Shown here: positions 18,956-28,901 of the stretch, one piece after another
Layout: every line of letters begins with the position of its first letter
How positions within the stretch are numbered: the stretch's first letter is position 1
Assembly (NCBI GenBank): GCA_024697405.1
Contig: JAILFU010000171.1
Span: forward strand, 1 to 64,000
Reading direction: 5' to 3'
From: Prevotella sp.
Lineage (GTDB): Bacteria > Bacteroidota > Bacteroidia > Bacteroidales > Bacteroidaceae
DNA length: 64,000 nt
Notes under the pieces: model-generated
The model's database searches: none
Told to the model about the DNA's origin: nothing
What the model saw: only the letters and a program-made list of their open reading frames with translations
Made by a program: the position numbers and the translations under genes

Positions 18956-21868
18956 ATGAAACGATTCACATTACTATTACTAACTATTCTGGGCGCTGCC
19001 AGCCTCATGGCTTTTCCTAAGTTTGAGGCTGGCCAGCGCTATCATATTGTCTGCCAGCAGTTCACGCAGGGATGCGTCACCGACGGCGCTTCGGCAGGCA
19101 AGAACACCCCGCTCTACTATCAGACCGTAGCCAACCAGCGCGATGAGTCGGCGTGGATAATCTCGGTAGCATACGGCAACGTCGTCACCATCCAGAATGC
19201 GAAGACGGGGCAGTATGTCACCTACGACGGCCAGCGACAGGACTCCCCACAGCTGCTCCGCTATGTCTGCATGACCGACGAGACGGTTGACGGCTACTCC
19301 TACTGGTACCTGGAATTAGAGGATGACGGCACTTATGCCATCCACAACTATGGCATGTGGGATCACATCTGGGACGTGCGCGTCGAAAGCTACTGCGTGG
19401 GCACATACTCCAATCTGGGAATCCCCAGCCAGAACCAGAGATTCTTCTTCACCGAGGAGGACGGCACCCCTCTGGCCGAGCTTCAGCCCAACGCTTCTGA
19501 AGACGGATTCTACGTAAGTTCGTGGCTGGATGCTACCACCGAATCACCCGACGGATGGTCGGTTGAGGGACCCTCATGGGGCGACCCAGGCTTTGGCGAC
19601 TACGAACACTTTGACGAGGAAGGCTCGCTGGTATCCATGGTTTCCTCGCCCTTCCTGGAGCGCTGGCAGAGCCAATGGAGCGGCGGCCTCTCTGACGGCC
19701 GTATCTTCCAGACAATCAGACATCTGCCCGCAGGCGGATACACAGTGTTTGTCGATGTCATCGCCGTGCTGCAGGGTTACAACGCCAGCGACTTCGGCAC
19801 GCCTGCCGAAGGGGTTTACTTCTTTGCCAACGACCAGTCGGTGGCCTGCAGCTCAGGCTCTGAGCGCCCCGAGTTCTACAGTCTGGACGTGACCGTAGGC
19901 GACGACGGAGTGCTTACGCTGGGACTGTACAACGAGCATACGACGGCCAACTGGATTGCCTTCGACAACGTAGGCCTCCTCTATCACGGCACGGAGGAAG
20001 AGATGATTGAGGGCGAGAAGGAGAAGATTCGCCAGGAGCTGGCCGACTATCTCTCGCCAAACGAGATAGAAGCCCTCATCACGCAGGCTGGCAACAACTT
20101 CTACAACCTCGAGTCAGTACGCATGAGCGTAGCCAACATGACCATCGACCCGCTGGCCAAAGCCCTGCAGGGTCTGACCATCGACGGCCATGCACCCGTC
20201 TACGTGGGGTCGCTCGACCTCTACCTCTGCACCATTCCGCTGGAGAAGTTCGGCAGCCAGCTCACCGCCCGCGTGGACTACACCAAGCGCGAGGACTGCG
20301 GCACGCTGAAGATAGGCGCCACCACCGTAGAGCCTGGCACCGACTACCGCTTCAGCGCCGTGCGTGCTGGCAGAACCTACCGGTTCAGCGTCGCCGACAA
20401 GAACGGCACCACCATCGAGAAGAACGTCACGTTCACCTCGCTGCCTGTAGTGAGGATTACCGGTACGTTCAACGACAACTATTCCGACGGCACCATCGTC
20501 GTGCACGAACCCGACAAGCCCGTACCCGAGACGATGCAGATGAAGGCCAAGTGGCGCGGAGGCATCACCAACGGCGGCGGCAAGCACAAGCGCAACTACC
20601 ACGTGAAGCTGCAAGACGCAAAGGGAGAGAAGCTGGAGACCTCGTTCATGGGCATGCGCAACGACAACAGCTGGATTCTGGAGTCGTGCCAGGTGGACAT
20701 GAGCCGCATACGCAACCGCGTGCTGACCGACCTGTGGAACGACTACTGCGCCAAGCCCTACTATTTCGCAGAGGAGAAGAAAGCCATGACGGGCACGCGC
20801 GGCCACTTCGTGGAGCTGATTCTCAACGACGACTACCGAGGCATCTACTGCATGACCGAGAACATGGACCGCAAGCAGATGAAGCTGAAGAAAATAGACG
20901 AGGACACACAGGAGGTGCACGGACAGCTGTGGAAGTCGAAAGACTGGAGCTACGGCGTGTTCATGGGCCACGACACCGACAACAGGAACTACCCCAGGCG
21001 CCATCCGTCGAACTATTATGAGTGGAGCGAGATGTGGGAGAACTACCAGGTGAAATATCCCGACTTCGAGGACTATGGCTACACCACCGACTGGGAGACA
21101 CTCTACAACGCCGTAGACTTCGTCTGCACATCGACGAACGCCAACTTCAAAGAGCAATTCTCAGAGTACTTCGACCTGCCTGTAGTCATCGACTACTACA
21201 TCTTGATGGAGACCATCCTCTCGACCGACAATCACGGAAAGAACATGTTCTTCGCCGTCTACGACAAGCAGGTGGACAAGAAGATTACCTTCGGCGTGTG
21301 GGACATGGACGCCACCTGCGGCCAGCGCTGGAGCGACGAGTACTTCCACAAGGCATTCCTCGGCCCTGAACAGGACTACGCCAAGTTCATCACCAACTAC
21401 GAGCACGGCGACTACAACCTCTTCAAGCGCCTGCGCGACACCAACGCCGAGAACTTCAACGAGCAGGTGCGCCTGCGCTACTACCAGCTGCGGCAGAACC
21501 ACCTGGCCACAGAGAGCATCCTCAACCGCTTCCGCAACTATCTCGACGAGTTCAAGACCTGCGGAGCCGCCCAGCGCGAATACGACAAATGGAGCTACGA
21601 CAGCGACGTGGCAGGCCACAAGCTGGACTTCGACGACGAGATGGAGTATCTCGACGACTGGTTCACGCGCCGCATGAACTATCTGGACAACACACGCTTC
21701 AAAATTGCCGAGCTGGATGCTATCCATAGCATCAACACGACGGCCAGCGAAGCCAGCAGCGACGTCTACGACCTGCGCGGACTGAAGGTGGGCACTATCG
21801 ACCACTTCGACCGTCTGCCCGCCGGCATCTATATGGTCAACGGAAGGAAATACAGCAAGACCCGATAA
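18956..21868 (+). CDS. CotH kinase family secreted protein with short C-terminal sorting-like domain
   Basis: RNYHVKL..., DNHGKNMFFAVYDKQ...WDMDATCGQRW typical of CotH; C-term VYDLRGLKV...GIYMVNGRKYSKTR. Confidence 0.85.
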   Translation: MKRFTLLLLTILGAASLMAFPKFEAGQRYHIVCQQFTQGCVTDGASAGKNTPLYYQTVANQRDESAWIISVAYGNVVTIQNAKTGQYVTYDGQRQDSPQLLRYVCMTDETVDGYSYWYLELEDDGTYAIHNYGMWDHIWDVRVESYCVGTYSNLGIPSQNQRFFFTEEDGTPLAELQPNASEDGFYVSSWLDATTESPDGWSVEGPSWGDPGFGDYEHFDEEGSLVSMVSSPFLERWQSQWSGGLSDGRIFQTIRHLPAGGYTVFVDVIAVLQGYNASDFGTPAEGVYFFANDQSVACSSGSERPEFYSLDVTVGDDGVLTLGLYNEHTTANWIAFDNVGLLYHGTEEEMIEGEKEKIRQELADYLSPNEIEALITQAGNNFYNLESVRMSVANMTIDPLAKALQGLTIDGHAPVYVGSLDLYLCTIPLEKFGSQLTARVDYTKREDCGTLKIGATTVEPGTDYRFSAVRAGRTYRFSVADKNGTTIEKNVTFTSLPVVRITGTFNDNYSDGTIVVHEPDKPVPETMQMKAKWRGGITNGGGKHKRNYHVKLQDAKGEKLETSFMGMRNDNSWILESCQVDMSRIRNRVLTDLWNDYCAKPYYFAEEKKAMTGTRGHFVELILNDDYRGIYCMTENMDRKQMKLKKIDEDTQEVHGQLWKSKDWSYGVFMGHDTDNRNYPRRHPSNYYEWSEMWENYQVKYPDFEDYGYTTDWETLYNAVDFVCTSTNANFKEQFSEYFDLPVVIDYYILMETILSTDNHGKNMFFAVYDKQVDKKITFGVWDMDATCGQRWSDEYFHKAFLGPEQDYAKFITNYEHGDYNLFKRLRDTNAENFNEQVRLRYYQLRQNHLATESILNRFRNYLDEFKTCGAAQREYDKWSYDSDVAGHKLDFDDEMEYLDDWFTRRMNYLDNTRFKIAELDAIHSINTTASEASSDVYDLRGLKVGTIDHFDRLPAGIYMVNGRKYSKTR

Positions 21869-21869
21869 G

Positions 21870-22355
21870 ATGACCATCAGCATGATAGCGGCCGTAGCCC
21901 GCAACAGGGCCATCGGCTATGGGAATAAACTCATCTACTGGCTGCCCAACGATTTGAAGCGCTTCAAGCTGCTGACCACAGGGCACACCATTCTCATGGG
22001 GCGGCGCACCTTCGAGAGTCTGCCGAAGGGCGCGCTGCCCAACCGGCGCAACTGCGTGCTCACCCGAGGACGGAAGGAGCTGCCGGGGTGCGAATGTTTC
22101 AGCTCATGGAACGAGTTCGTGGCCACCTGCCAGCCCGACGAGGAGGTCTTCATCATCGGAGGAGCCAGTCTCTACAAACAACTTCTAGACAAGGCCGACC
22201 GTCTCTGCCTGACCGAAATCGACGACTTGCCAGCAGCGGCCGACACCTTCTTCCCCGACTACAGCAACGGATGGAAGGAGGTATGGCGCGAGAATCACAA
22301 AGCCGACGAACGGCATAGCCAAGACTATGCCTTCGTCGACTATATCCGTCAATAA
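21870..22355 (+). CDS. folA: Dihydrofolate reductase
   Basis: MTISMIAAVARNRAIGYGNKLIYWLPNDLKRFK...TILMGRRTFESLP. Confidence 0.96.
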   Translation: MTISMIAAVARNRAIGYGNKLIYWLPNDLKRFKLLTTGHTILMGRRTFESLPKGALPNRRNCVLTRGRKELPGCECFSSWNEFVATCQPDEEVFIIGGASLYKQLLDKADRLCLTEIDDLPAAADTFFPDYSNGWKEVWRENHKADERHSQDYAFVDYIRQ

Positions 22356-22364
22356 GCCAAGACC

Positions 22365-22847
22365 TTACTCCTCTGAAGGAACTTCCAGCTCGGGCAGCTG
22401 CATCTGCCTGTTGATGGCTGCGTGGAAGGAGATGAGACTCTCGCTGCGCGCCAGCCCCAAGGGCTGCAGCTTGTCGTGGATGATGTCGAGCAGGTCGTGG
22501 TTGTTCTTGGCGTAGATCTTGATGAACAGGTCGTAGTTTCCCGTCGTGTAGTGACACTCCACCACCTCCGGCATCTTCTTCAACTGCTCCACCACCTGAT
22601 CGAACGACTCGGGGTTCTTCAGGTTCAAGCCGATAAAGGCACAGGTGTCATAGCCTACCTTCTCGGGGTCGATGATGAAATGCGAGCCTTTCAGAATGCC
22701 CAAGTTGGTCAGCTTCTGGATGCGCTGGTGGATGGCGGCTCCGCTCACCTCGCACAAGCGTGCCACCTCCAGGAAGGGGATTCTGGCGTCGTCGGCAATC
22801 AGTTTCAGGATTTGCACGTCCAGCCTGTCAAGTTTTACATTTGCCAT
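22365..22847 (-). CDS. Lrp/AsnC family transcriptional regulator
   Basis: LDRLDVQILKLIADDARIPFLEVARLCEVSGAAIHQRIQKL HTH plus RAM-like domain. Confidence 0.93.
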   Translation of the reverse strand: MANVKLDRLDVQILKLIADDARIPFLEVARLCEVSGAAIHQRIQKLTNLGILKGSHFIIDPEKVGYDTCAFIGLNLKNPESFDQVVEQLKKMPEVVECHYTTGNYDLFIKIYAKNNHDLLDIIHDKLQPLGLARSESLISFHAAINRQMQLPELEVPSEE

Positions 22848-22850
22848 ATC

Positions 22851-23333
22851 TCAATTGTCTTTTAGGTTTGCCTTCTCTGTGGCCGAGTAGTTCAGCTTCA
22901 GGGCATACGCCTGCTGCAGCTCGCGCTTGATGTCGGAAATGATGCTCATGGGCACGTCGCCGTCGGCCTTCAGACTCACCGTGAGGCGTGCCTGGTCGTC
23001 GGCCGACATGCGCTGCCGCTCCTCCTCGATGAACGCCTTGATGTCGCTCACCTTGGCCAGCCGGTTGTTCAGCTGGATGAAGAAGTCGCCCTCGCCTTTG
23101 CGGGCATCGGGCTGACGCCCCACGTAGATATAGACGATGCTGCCCTTGTGACCCAGCTTCTGCAGCTCCGTGCCCTGCGGCACTTGGTAGTACACCTTCT
23201 GCTCGTCGTGACGCATGTGGGTCACTATCATGAAGAAGAACAAGACGGTGAATATAAGGTCGGGCAGCGAGGCCATGTTCAGGCCAGGCATCTCGCGCGC
23301 TCCGTCGTTCCGTTCAAAAAGGCCGTTTCTCAT
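22851..23333 (-). CDS. ExbD/TolR-type biopolymer transport protein
   Basis: GLNMASLPDLIFTVLFFFMIVTHMR. Confidence 0.88.
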   Translation of the reverse strand: MRNGLFERNDGAREMPGLNMASLPDLIFTVLFFFMIVTHMRHDEQKVYYQVPQGTELQKLGHKGSIVYIYVGRQPDARKGEGDFFIQLNNRLAKVSDIKAFIEEERQRMSADDQARLTVSLKADGDVPMSIISDIKRELQQAYALKLNYSATEKANLKDN

Positions 23334-23345
23334 TTTCTTTCTACT

Positions 23346-23966
23346 TCATTTCTGTCCTTTGTCCCCTTCGATTCTCTCCCCCTCTGAGAGGCCAGGAGAT
23401 GTAGTCCTTTCGCTGATGCGCTGCGGATAGACTAGGGCTATAGCATCGCGCTCCTCTTGCGAGCAGCTGGCGTAGGCATGTCCGAATCGGCTGCGTGCCA
23501 GTTCGTTGCGAAGGTGGTAATAGCCCCTCACGATGGCGTTCTGCATCTGAAAGTAGGCGTTGTAGGTGGTCAGGCTGTCGGTAGTGACGGCGATGACGTG
23601 GCGGTCGCTCACCCTGATGCGCCCAAACAAGTGCACCTCGCGCTCGCTCTTCTCCGGCAGCGCAGGGTCGTCGAGCCTGTTGGCCACAAACTCCTCCACA
23701 CGCTGAGTCAGCATCTCGTAGTCGGTAGGCTCGCCGTTGCAGCTTAGCCGGTCGGCGGCATCGAGCTGCAGCTCCAAAACGTTGCGCTTCTTGATTTCCA
23801 CCTCCTGTTCCATCAGCATGTCCTCGGGCTGTGGCAGCTGTCGCGGCAGCCCCTTGTCGGTGTCCATCGACGAGGTGACGAGGAAGAAAATCAGCAGCAT
23901 GAACGAGATGTCGGCTGTCGACGTGGTGTTCAGTCCGGGAACATCCCTGCGCGGTCTCTTAAACAT
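23346..23966 (-). CDS. ExbD/TolR-type biopolymer transport protein
   Basis: GLNTTSTADISFMLLIFFLVTSSMDTDKGLPRQLP. Confidence 0.9.
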   Translation of the reverse strand: MFKRPRRDVPGLNTTSTADISFMLLIFFLVTSSMDTDKGLPRQLPQPEDMLMEQEVEIKKRNVLELQLDAADRLSCNGEPTDYEMLTQRVEEFVANRLDDPALPEKSEREVHLFGRIRVSDRHVIAVTTDSLTTYNAYFQMQNAIVRGYYHLRNELARSRFGHAYASCSQEERDAIALVYPQRISERTTSPGLSEGERIEGDKGQK

Positions 23967-24336
23967 GGTTCCTCCTCCTCAAAATCTCTGCCACGCCCAT
24001 CAGCACGGCAATAACGGCCACCAGCACCATCGGGGTGAAGATAAGCATGTCGCTTATGCGCAGCCAGAACACGTCGTTGAACGTCTTGCCGTTCACATGG
24101 AGGGGCTTCGTGTCGGAAAACAGCCAGGCAGCACCGAGTATGACCAGCAGCAGGGCCGCCGTCATCAGGGCGATGCTTCGCTGGGGGAGCCCCTTCGCAG
24201 CCTCGTCTTCACATTTCCCCTGCAGACGGATGCTGCGCACCACCGACCACACGGTCAGCCCGGCGGCCAACAGCAGCAGCGCGTAGATGGTGTAGAGCAC
24301 AATGCTCACGAAGACAGGCGAGGCGTAGTTGATCAT
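23959..24336 (-). CDS. Small hypothetical membrane protein in exbB-exbD cluster
   Basis: 125 aa with three hydrophobic helices, overlaps neighbours by a few nt on the same strand. Confidence 0.75.
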   Translation of the reverse strand: MINYASPVFVSIVLYTIYALLLLAAGLTVWSVVRSIRLQGKCEDEAAKGLPQRSIALMTAALLLVILGAAWLFSDTKPLHVNGKTFNDVFWLRISDMLIFTPMVLVAVIAVLMGVAEILRRRNHV

Positions 24337-25250
24337 GCTCCCAGGCGCTTTTTCCGTTTCAACAAGATGTCAAGCAGGGTGATGGCGCTCTCCTCCATCT
24401 GCGAGGTGATGCGCTCTATCTTCGAGAGGATGTAGTTGTAGAATATCTGCAGCACCAGCGCCACGACAATACCGAAGATGGTGGTGATGAGGGCCACCTT
24501 CATGCCTTCGGCTACGATGGTGGGATTGATGTCGCCCGCCTCTTGGATATGGTCGAAGGCCATCACCATGCCGATGACCGTGCCCAGGAATCCCAGCGAG
24601 GGGGCAATGGCTATCATCAGCCTGATCCACGAGCAGCCTTTCTCCAGACGGCCTGAGAGCACGGTGCCGTAGCTCACGATGCCGCGTTCTACGGTGGCCA
24701 TATCCTCGTCGGCATACATCAGCCCCTGGTAGCAGATGCCCGCCACGGGGCCGCGCGTCTCGCGGCAGATGGTCTTGGCACCCTCCACGTCATCTGCATC
24801 GAGCTTCTTCTCGATGTCGCCCAGCAGCTTCTTGGCATTCACCTCCGACAGCGTCAGATAGATGATGCGCTCGATGCACAAGGTAAGGCCGATGACCAGC
24901 GCCAGCGCCACCAGCGACATGAACTCCGCCGAACCTTCGACGTATTTCTCCTTCAGCTGCTCGTGCAGCCCCAGACCTTCGCCCTGAGCCATCTGCTGCA
25001 GGCCATCCAAGGTCTCCTCGTCGCCATCGAAGACCAAGTCCTCAACAGAAGCCAGCGCGCCTGAGTCGGCAGGCAGGGAGTCGCTCTCGGCCATGATGAC
25101 GGCAGGGGTCTGGGAACCATCGCCCTGCGCCCATACGGCGGGACAGCACAACGAAGCGCAGCAGATAGCGAGCGAAGCCATCCGCTTGTCCCATATTGTT
25201 ACCATTTGCTTTCTTTTCATCTGGGGTGCAAAGTTACGAAAAAAAAACAA
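24333..25250 (-). CDS. MotA/TolQ/ExbB proton channel family protein
   Basis: GFLGTVIGMVMAFDHIQEAGDINPTIVAEGMKVALITTIFGIVVAL. Confidence 0.93.
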   Translation of the reverse strand: MFFFRNFAPQMKRKQMVTIWDKRMASLAICCASLCCPAVWAQGDGSQTPAVIMAESDSLPADSGALASVEDLVFDGDEETLDGLQQMAQGEGLGLHEQLKEKYVEGSAEFMSLVALALVIGLTLCIERIIYLTLSEVNAKKLLGDIEKKLDADDVEGAKTICRETRGPVAGICYQGLMYADEDMATVERGIVSYGTVLSGRLEKGCSWIRLMIAIAPSLGFLGTVIGMVMAFDHIQEAGDINPTIVAEGMKVALITTIFGIVVALVLQIFYNYILSKIERITSQMEESAITLLDILLKRKKRLGA

Positions 25251-25264
25251 ACTGGCAAATAATT

Positions 25265-25296
25265 TTTGGTCAGTTTGCTTTTTTTTCGTACCTTTG
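25265..25296 (+). promoter_or_regulatory. Bacteroidota-type promoter TTTG-N20-TACCTTTG
   Basis: TTTG 25265-25268; TACCTTTG 25289-25296; upstream of ATG 25314. Confidence 0.7.
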
Positions 25297-25313
25297 CAGC
25301 CAAATTTAGGACT

Positions 25314-26474
25314 ATGTACAAAACATTGCTATACCAACGAACAGAGGCAAGGTTATTCACATTCGAGAAAGGAACTGTCAACGAGTATCATCTCATGATA
25401 CGCGTGACGGACACCACCTTATCTTATCAGCAGCAGCTCGATGCCGTTCTCGACACTTGGCAGCAGATTATCAGCGAGCAAGTTCCTGGAGCGGTAGCTG
25501 TGTTCAAACGCTATTTCCTGAGCGATGCCGCCAACCAGGCCGACGACATACTGGCTGCCGACACCAGCGACTGCGCCAAGAGCATCATCCAGCAGGCACC
25601 GCTCGACGGTACGAAGCTCGCGCTTTGGGCCTATCTGATGACGAATGTCAGCACACGGCTGACAGCCGGAGGACTTTACGAGGTGCAGTCGTTGTCGGGA
25701 AACGATGGTTCGGAGAAGGGCCACTACCGCCATCTCTGGAACGGCTCCGCCCATAATCTTGCAGCCAACTCTGAATTCCAGACCCGCCTGCTCTTCAACG
25801 AGTATATCATGCAGCTGGCTCAAGAGGGCTGCAAGCTGGAGGCGAACTGCATGCGCACCTGGCTCTTCGTGAACGACATCGACCTGAACTATGGCGGCGT
25901 CGTTCGTGCGCGCAATCAGGTGTTCTTCACACAAGGTCTCACCTACGACACCCACTTCATCGCCTCGACGGGCATCGGCGGAAGGGCGCAGGACCCCTGC
26001 GTGCTCACCCAGATGGACAACTATGCAGTGGCTAATATAAATAATGAACAGGTACATTATTTATATGCATCGACACACCTCAATCGCACCAGCGACTACG
26101 GCGTATCCTTCGAGCGGGGCACCTACATCGACTACGGTGACCGTCGGCATGCCATCATTTCCGGTACGGCCAGCATCGACAACAAAGGGCAGATTGTCTA
26201 TCCCAAGAACGTCGAGATGCAGACGCGCCGCCTTTGGGAGAATGTGGAAGCATTGCTCAAGGAGGCCGACTGCTCGTATGACGATGTGGCCCACATGATT
26301 GTCTATCTTCGCGACCCTGCCGACTATTCCACCGTGCGCCGGCTCTATGAGGAGCGCTTCCCTGAGAAGCCGGTCGTTATTGTCCATGCGCCTGTCTGCC
26401 GCGTAGGCTGGCTGGTGGAAATGGAATGCATGGCCGTCAAGGATATCTGCAACCCGCAGTTCCCCGCTTTCTAG
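25314..26474 (+). CDS. Rid/YjgF-superfamily (chorismatase/FkbO-like architecture) protein
   Basis: C-terminal ...CSYDDVAHMIVYLRDPADYSTVRRLYEERFPEKPVVIVHAPVCRVGWLVEMECMA Rid-like; start placed after promoter. Confidence 0.7.
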   Translation: MYKTLLYQRTEARLFTFEKGTVNEYHLMIRVTDTTLSYQQQLDAVLDTWQQIISEQVPGAVAVFKRYFLSDAANQADDILAADTSDCAKSIIQQAPLDGTKLALWAYLMTNVSTRLTAGGLYEVQSLSGNDGSEKGHYRHLWNGSAHNLAANSEFQTRLLFNEYIMQLAQEGCKLEANCMRTWLFVNDIDLNYGGVVRARNQVFFTQGLTYDTHFIASTGIGGRAQDPCVLTQMDNYAVANINNEQVHYLYASTHLNRTSDYGVSFERGTYIDYGDRRHAIISGTASIDNKGQIVYPKNVEMQTRRLWENVEALLKEADCSYDDVAHMIVYLRDPADYSTVRRLYEERFPEKPVVIVHAPVCRVGWLVEMECMAVKDICNPQFPAF

Positions 26475-26549
26475 CCTACTGCATTAAGACTGATACAAAA
26501 GCAAATGGCCGCGCCCGCTTATCGTTCAACTTTGGCTGTTTCAACAAAA

Positions 26550-26581
26550 ATCCTCTCCCGTCGTTGGTGGCGGGAGAGGAT
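26550..26581 (-). terminator. Intrinsic terminator downstream of the EF-G-like gene
   Basis: Perfect ATCCTCTCCCG/CGGGAGAGGAT stem followed on the minus strand by TTTTTG. Confidence 0.75.
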
Positions 26582-26608
26582 ATTGTTTGATGGACGTAGG
26601 GTGGGGGA

Positions 26609-28771
26609 TTAGTCCTCATCCTTCATCTCTTCCTCATGCTGCTTGATGAGAGCCTGCTGGATGTCGTTCGGCACAAGCTCGTAGCTGGAGAACTTGGTCT
26701 GGAACGATGCACGTCCGCCTGTGATTGACGAGAGGGCAATGGAGTAGCTGGCCAACTCCTTGAGAGGAATCTTGGCCGAGAGCTTCTGGTAGCCTGCCTC
26801 GCTGTCCATACCCATGATGATGGCACGGCGGCCCTGCAGGTCACTCATCACGTCGCCCATATAGTCGCCGGGCACGAGCACCTCGAGGTCGTAGATAGGC
26901 TCCAGCACCTTCGGTCCGGCCTCCTTGAATGCCAAGGAGAAGGCGTTACGTCCTGCGAGCATGAACGATAGTTCGTTGGAGTCGACGGGGTGCATCTTTC
27001 CGTCGTAGACGATGACACGCACGTCGCGGGCATAGCTGCCGGTGAGCGGGCCCTGCTCCATGCGCTGCATGATACCCTTCAGGATGGCGGGCATGAAGCG
27101 CAGGTCGATGGCACCACCGACGACGCTGTTGATGAAGACGAGCTTGCCGCCCCATTCGAGGTCGATTTCCTCCTTGCCCTTGATGTTCATCTTGAACTCC
27201 TGGTTGTTGATGGTGAAGCTCACGGGATCCTCCATGCCCTCTGTGTAAGGCTCGATGATGAGGTGCACCTCGCCGAACTGTCCGCTGCCGCCCGACTGCT
27301 TCTTGTGGCGATAGTCGGCACGTGCCATCTTCGAGATGGTCTCACGGTAAGGAATCTTCGGCTCCTGGTATTCTATCTGAATCTTCTCGTTGTTCTCCAT
27401 ACGCCATTTCAGCGTACGCAGGTGGAACTCACCCTGTCCGTGAACGATGATCTGGCGCAGCTCTTTCGACTGCTCCACCACCCACGTGGGATCTTCCTGG
27501 CGCATCTTGTTCAGAGCAGCCATCATCTTCTCCGTCTCACTCTCGTTGATGGCCTTGATGGCACGCGAGAACTTCGAGTTGGGATACTTGATGAAGTCGA
27601 AGCGCCAGTCGGCGTTGTCCTTGCCGTTGAGGGTGTTGCCCGTCTTCACGTCCTTCAGCTTCACGGTGCAGCCGATGTCGCCTGCGTTGAGCTGGTCTAC
27701 CTGTACGCGGTTTGTTCCGGCGCAGGCATAGAGTGTGCCGATGCGCTCCTTTGAGCCGCGGTCAGCGTTGGTCAGGTCGTCGCCGCTCTTGACGGTTCCA
27801 CTCATCACCTTGAAGTAGCTGACCTCACCGATGTGGGGCTCGATGCCGGTCTTGAAGAAGAAGAGCGACTCGGGGCCGTTGCTGTCGGGAGCAACCTCTG
27901 CTCCAGCGGCGTTCTTCACCTTTGGCATCTCGCTAACGAAGGGAACGACGTTTCCGAGGAATTCCATCAGGCGGCGTACGCCCATGTCCTTGCCTGCACA
28001 GACACAGAAAATGGGGAAGATGCTGCGGGTGATGAGACCTTTGCGGATGCCCTCGCGGATCTCGTCGGTGCTCAGCTCCATCGTGTCGAAGAATTTCTCC
28101 ATCAGGGCATCATCGCCGGCGGCAGCTGCCTCTACGAGTGCATCGTGCATCTCCTGAGCCTTGTCGGCCTGGTCGGCAGGAATGTCCTCGATGGTGGGTG
28201 CGCCGCCCTCAGCCTTCCATGTGAGCTTCTTCATGAGCAGCACGTCGATGATGCTGTTGAAATCGGGACCTGTGGCTATGGGATACTGCACGGGGACGCA
28301 GTTCTTGCCGTAGGTCTCCTGCATCTGGTGCAGGATCTGGTCGAAGTCGCAATGCTCGCGGTCGAGCTGGTTCACCAGGAAGATGACGGGTTTCTGCAGC
28401 TTGTCGGTATTGCGGAATGCGTTCATCGTTCCCACCTCGGGACCATACTGACCGTTGACGAGAATAAGTGCCTGGTCGGTGACATTCAGGGCGGTGATAG
28501 CTCCACCTACGAAGTCATCGCTTCCTGGACAGTCGATGATGTTCAGTTTCTTGCCGTTCCACTCAGTATGGAACACTGTCGAAAAGACGCTGTAGCCATA
28601 CTCCTGCTCCACGGGGAAGTAGTCACTCATGGTGTTCTTACCCTCTACGGTGCCGCGACGTTTGATGATGCCGGCCTCGTAGACCATAGCCTCGGCAAGA
28701 GTGGTCTTGCCGCTACCCGCACTGCCAATAAGTGCAATGTTCTTGATCTCGTTTGTCTGATAAATCTTCAT
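26609..28771 (-). CDS. Elongation factor G-like paralogue (EF-G2/FusA2 type) with altered G motifs
   Basis: P-loop GSAGSGKT; DCPGSDDF at G3; NQLD at G4; EF-G domain IV/V downstream. Confidence 0.92.
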   Translation of the reverse strand: MKIYQTNEIKNIALIGSAGSGKTTLAEAMVYEAGIIKRRGTVEGKNTMSDYFPVEQEYGYSVFSTVFHTEWNGKKLNIIDCPGSDDFVGGAITALNVTDQALILVNGQYGPEVGTMNAFRNTDKLQKPVIFLVNQLDREHCDFDQILHQMQETYGKNCVPVQYPIATGPDFNSIIDVLLMKKLTWKAEGGAPTIEDIPADQADKAQEMHDALVEAAAAGDDALMEKFFDTMELSTDEIREGIRKGLITRSIFPIFCVCAGKDMGVRRLMEFLGNVVPFVSEMPKVKNAAGAEVAPDSNGPESLFFFKTGIEPHIGEVSYFKVMSGTVKSGDDLTNADRGSKERIGTLYACAGTNRVQVDQLNAGDIGCTVKLKDVKTGNTLNGKDNADWRFDFIKYPNSKFSRAIKAINESETEKMMAALNKMRQEDPTWVVEQSKELRQIIVHGQGEFHLRTLKWRMENNEKIQIEYQEPKIPYRETISKMARADYRHKKQSGGSGQFGEVHLIIEPYTEGMEDPVSFTINNQEFKMNIKGKEEIDLEWGGKLVFINSVVGGAIDLRFMPAILKGIMQRMEQGPLTGSYARDVRVIVYDGKMHPVDSNELSFMLAGRNAFSLAFKEAGPKVLEPIYDLEVLVPGDYMGDVMSDLQGRRAIIMGMDSEAGYQKLSAKIPLKELASYSIALSSITGGRASFQTKFSSYELVPNDIQQALIKQHEEEMKDED

Positions 28772-28901
28772 GTTTTTTAGTATAATTAGGTGTTGTTTAA
28801 ATGGTCTTTTTCAAAAAACGGCCCGAAATTAGTCATTTTTTGCCGAAAAACCAAGAAAACCTTTTAAATATTAAGCAAAATTAGTACTTTTGCAGCTGAT
28901 T

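Noticed and set aside
17614-19008. 464-aa ORF antisense to glyA
   Set aside because: glyA is unambiguous; the reverse frame is His/Val-rich without motifs
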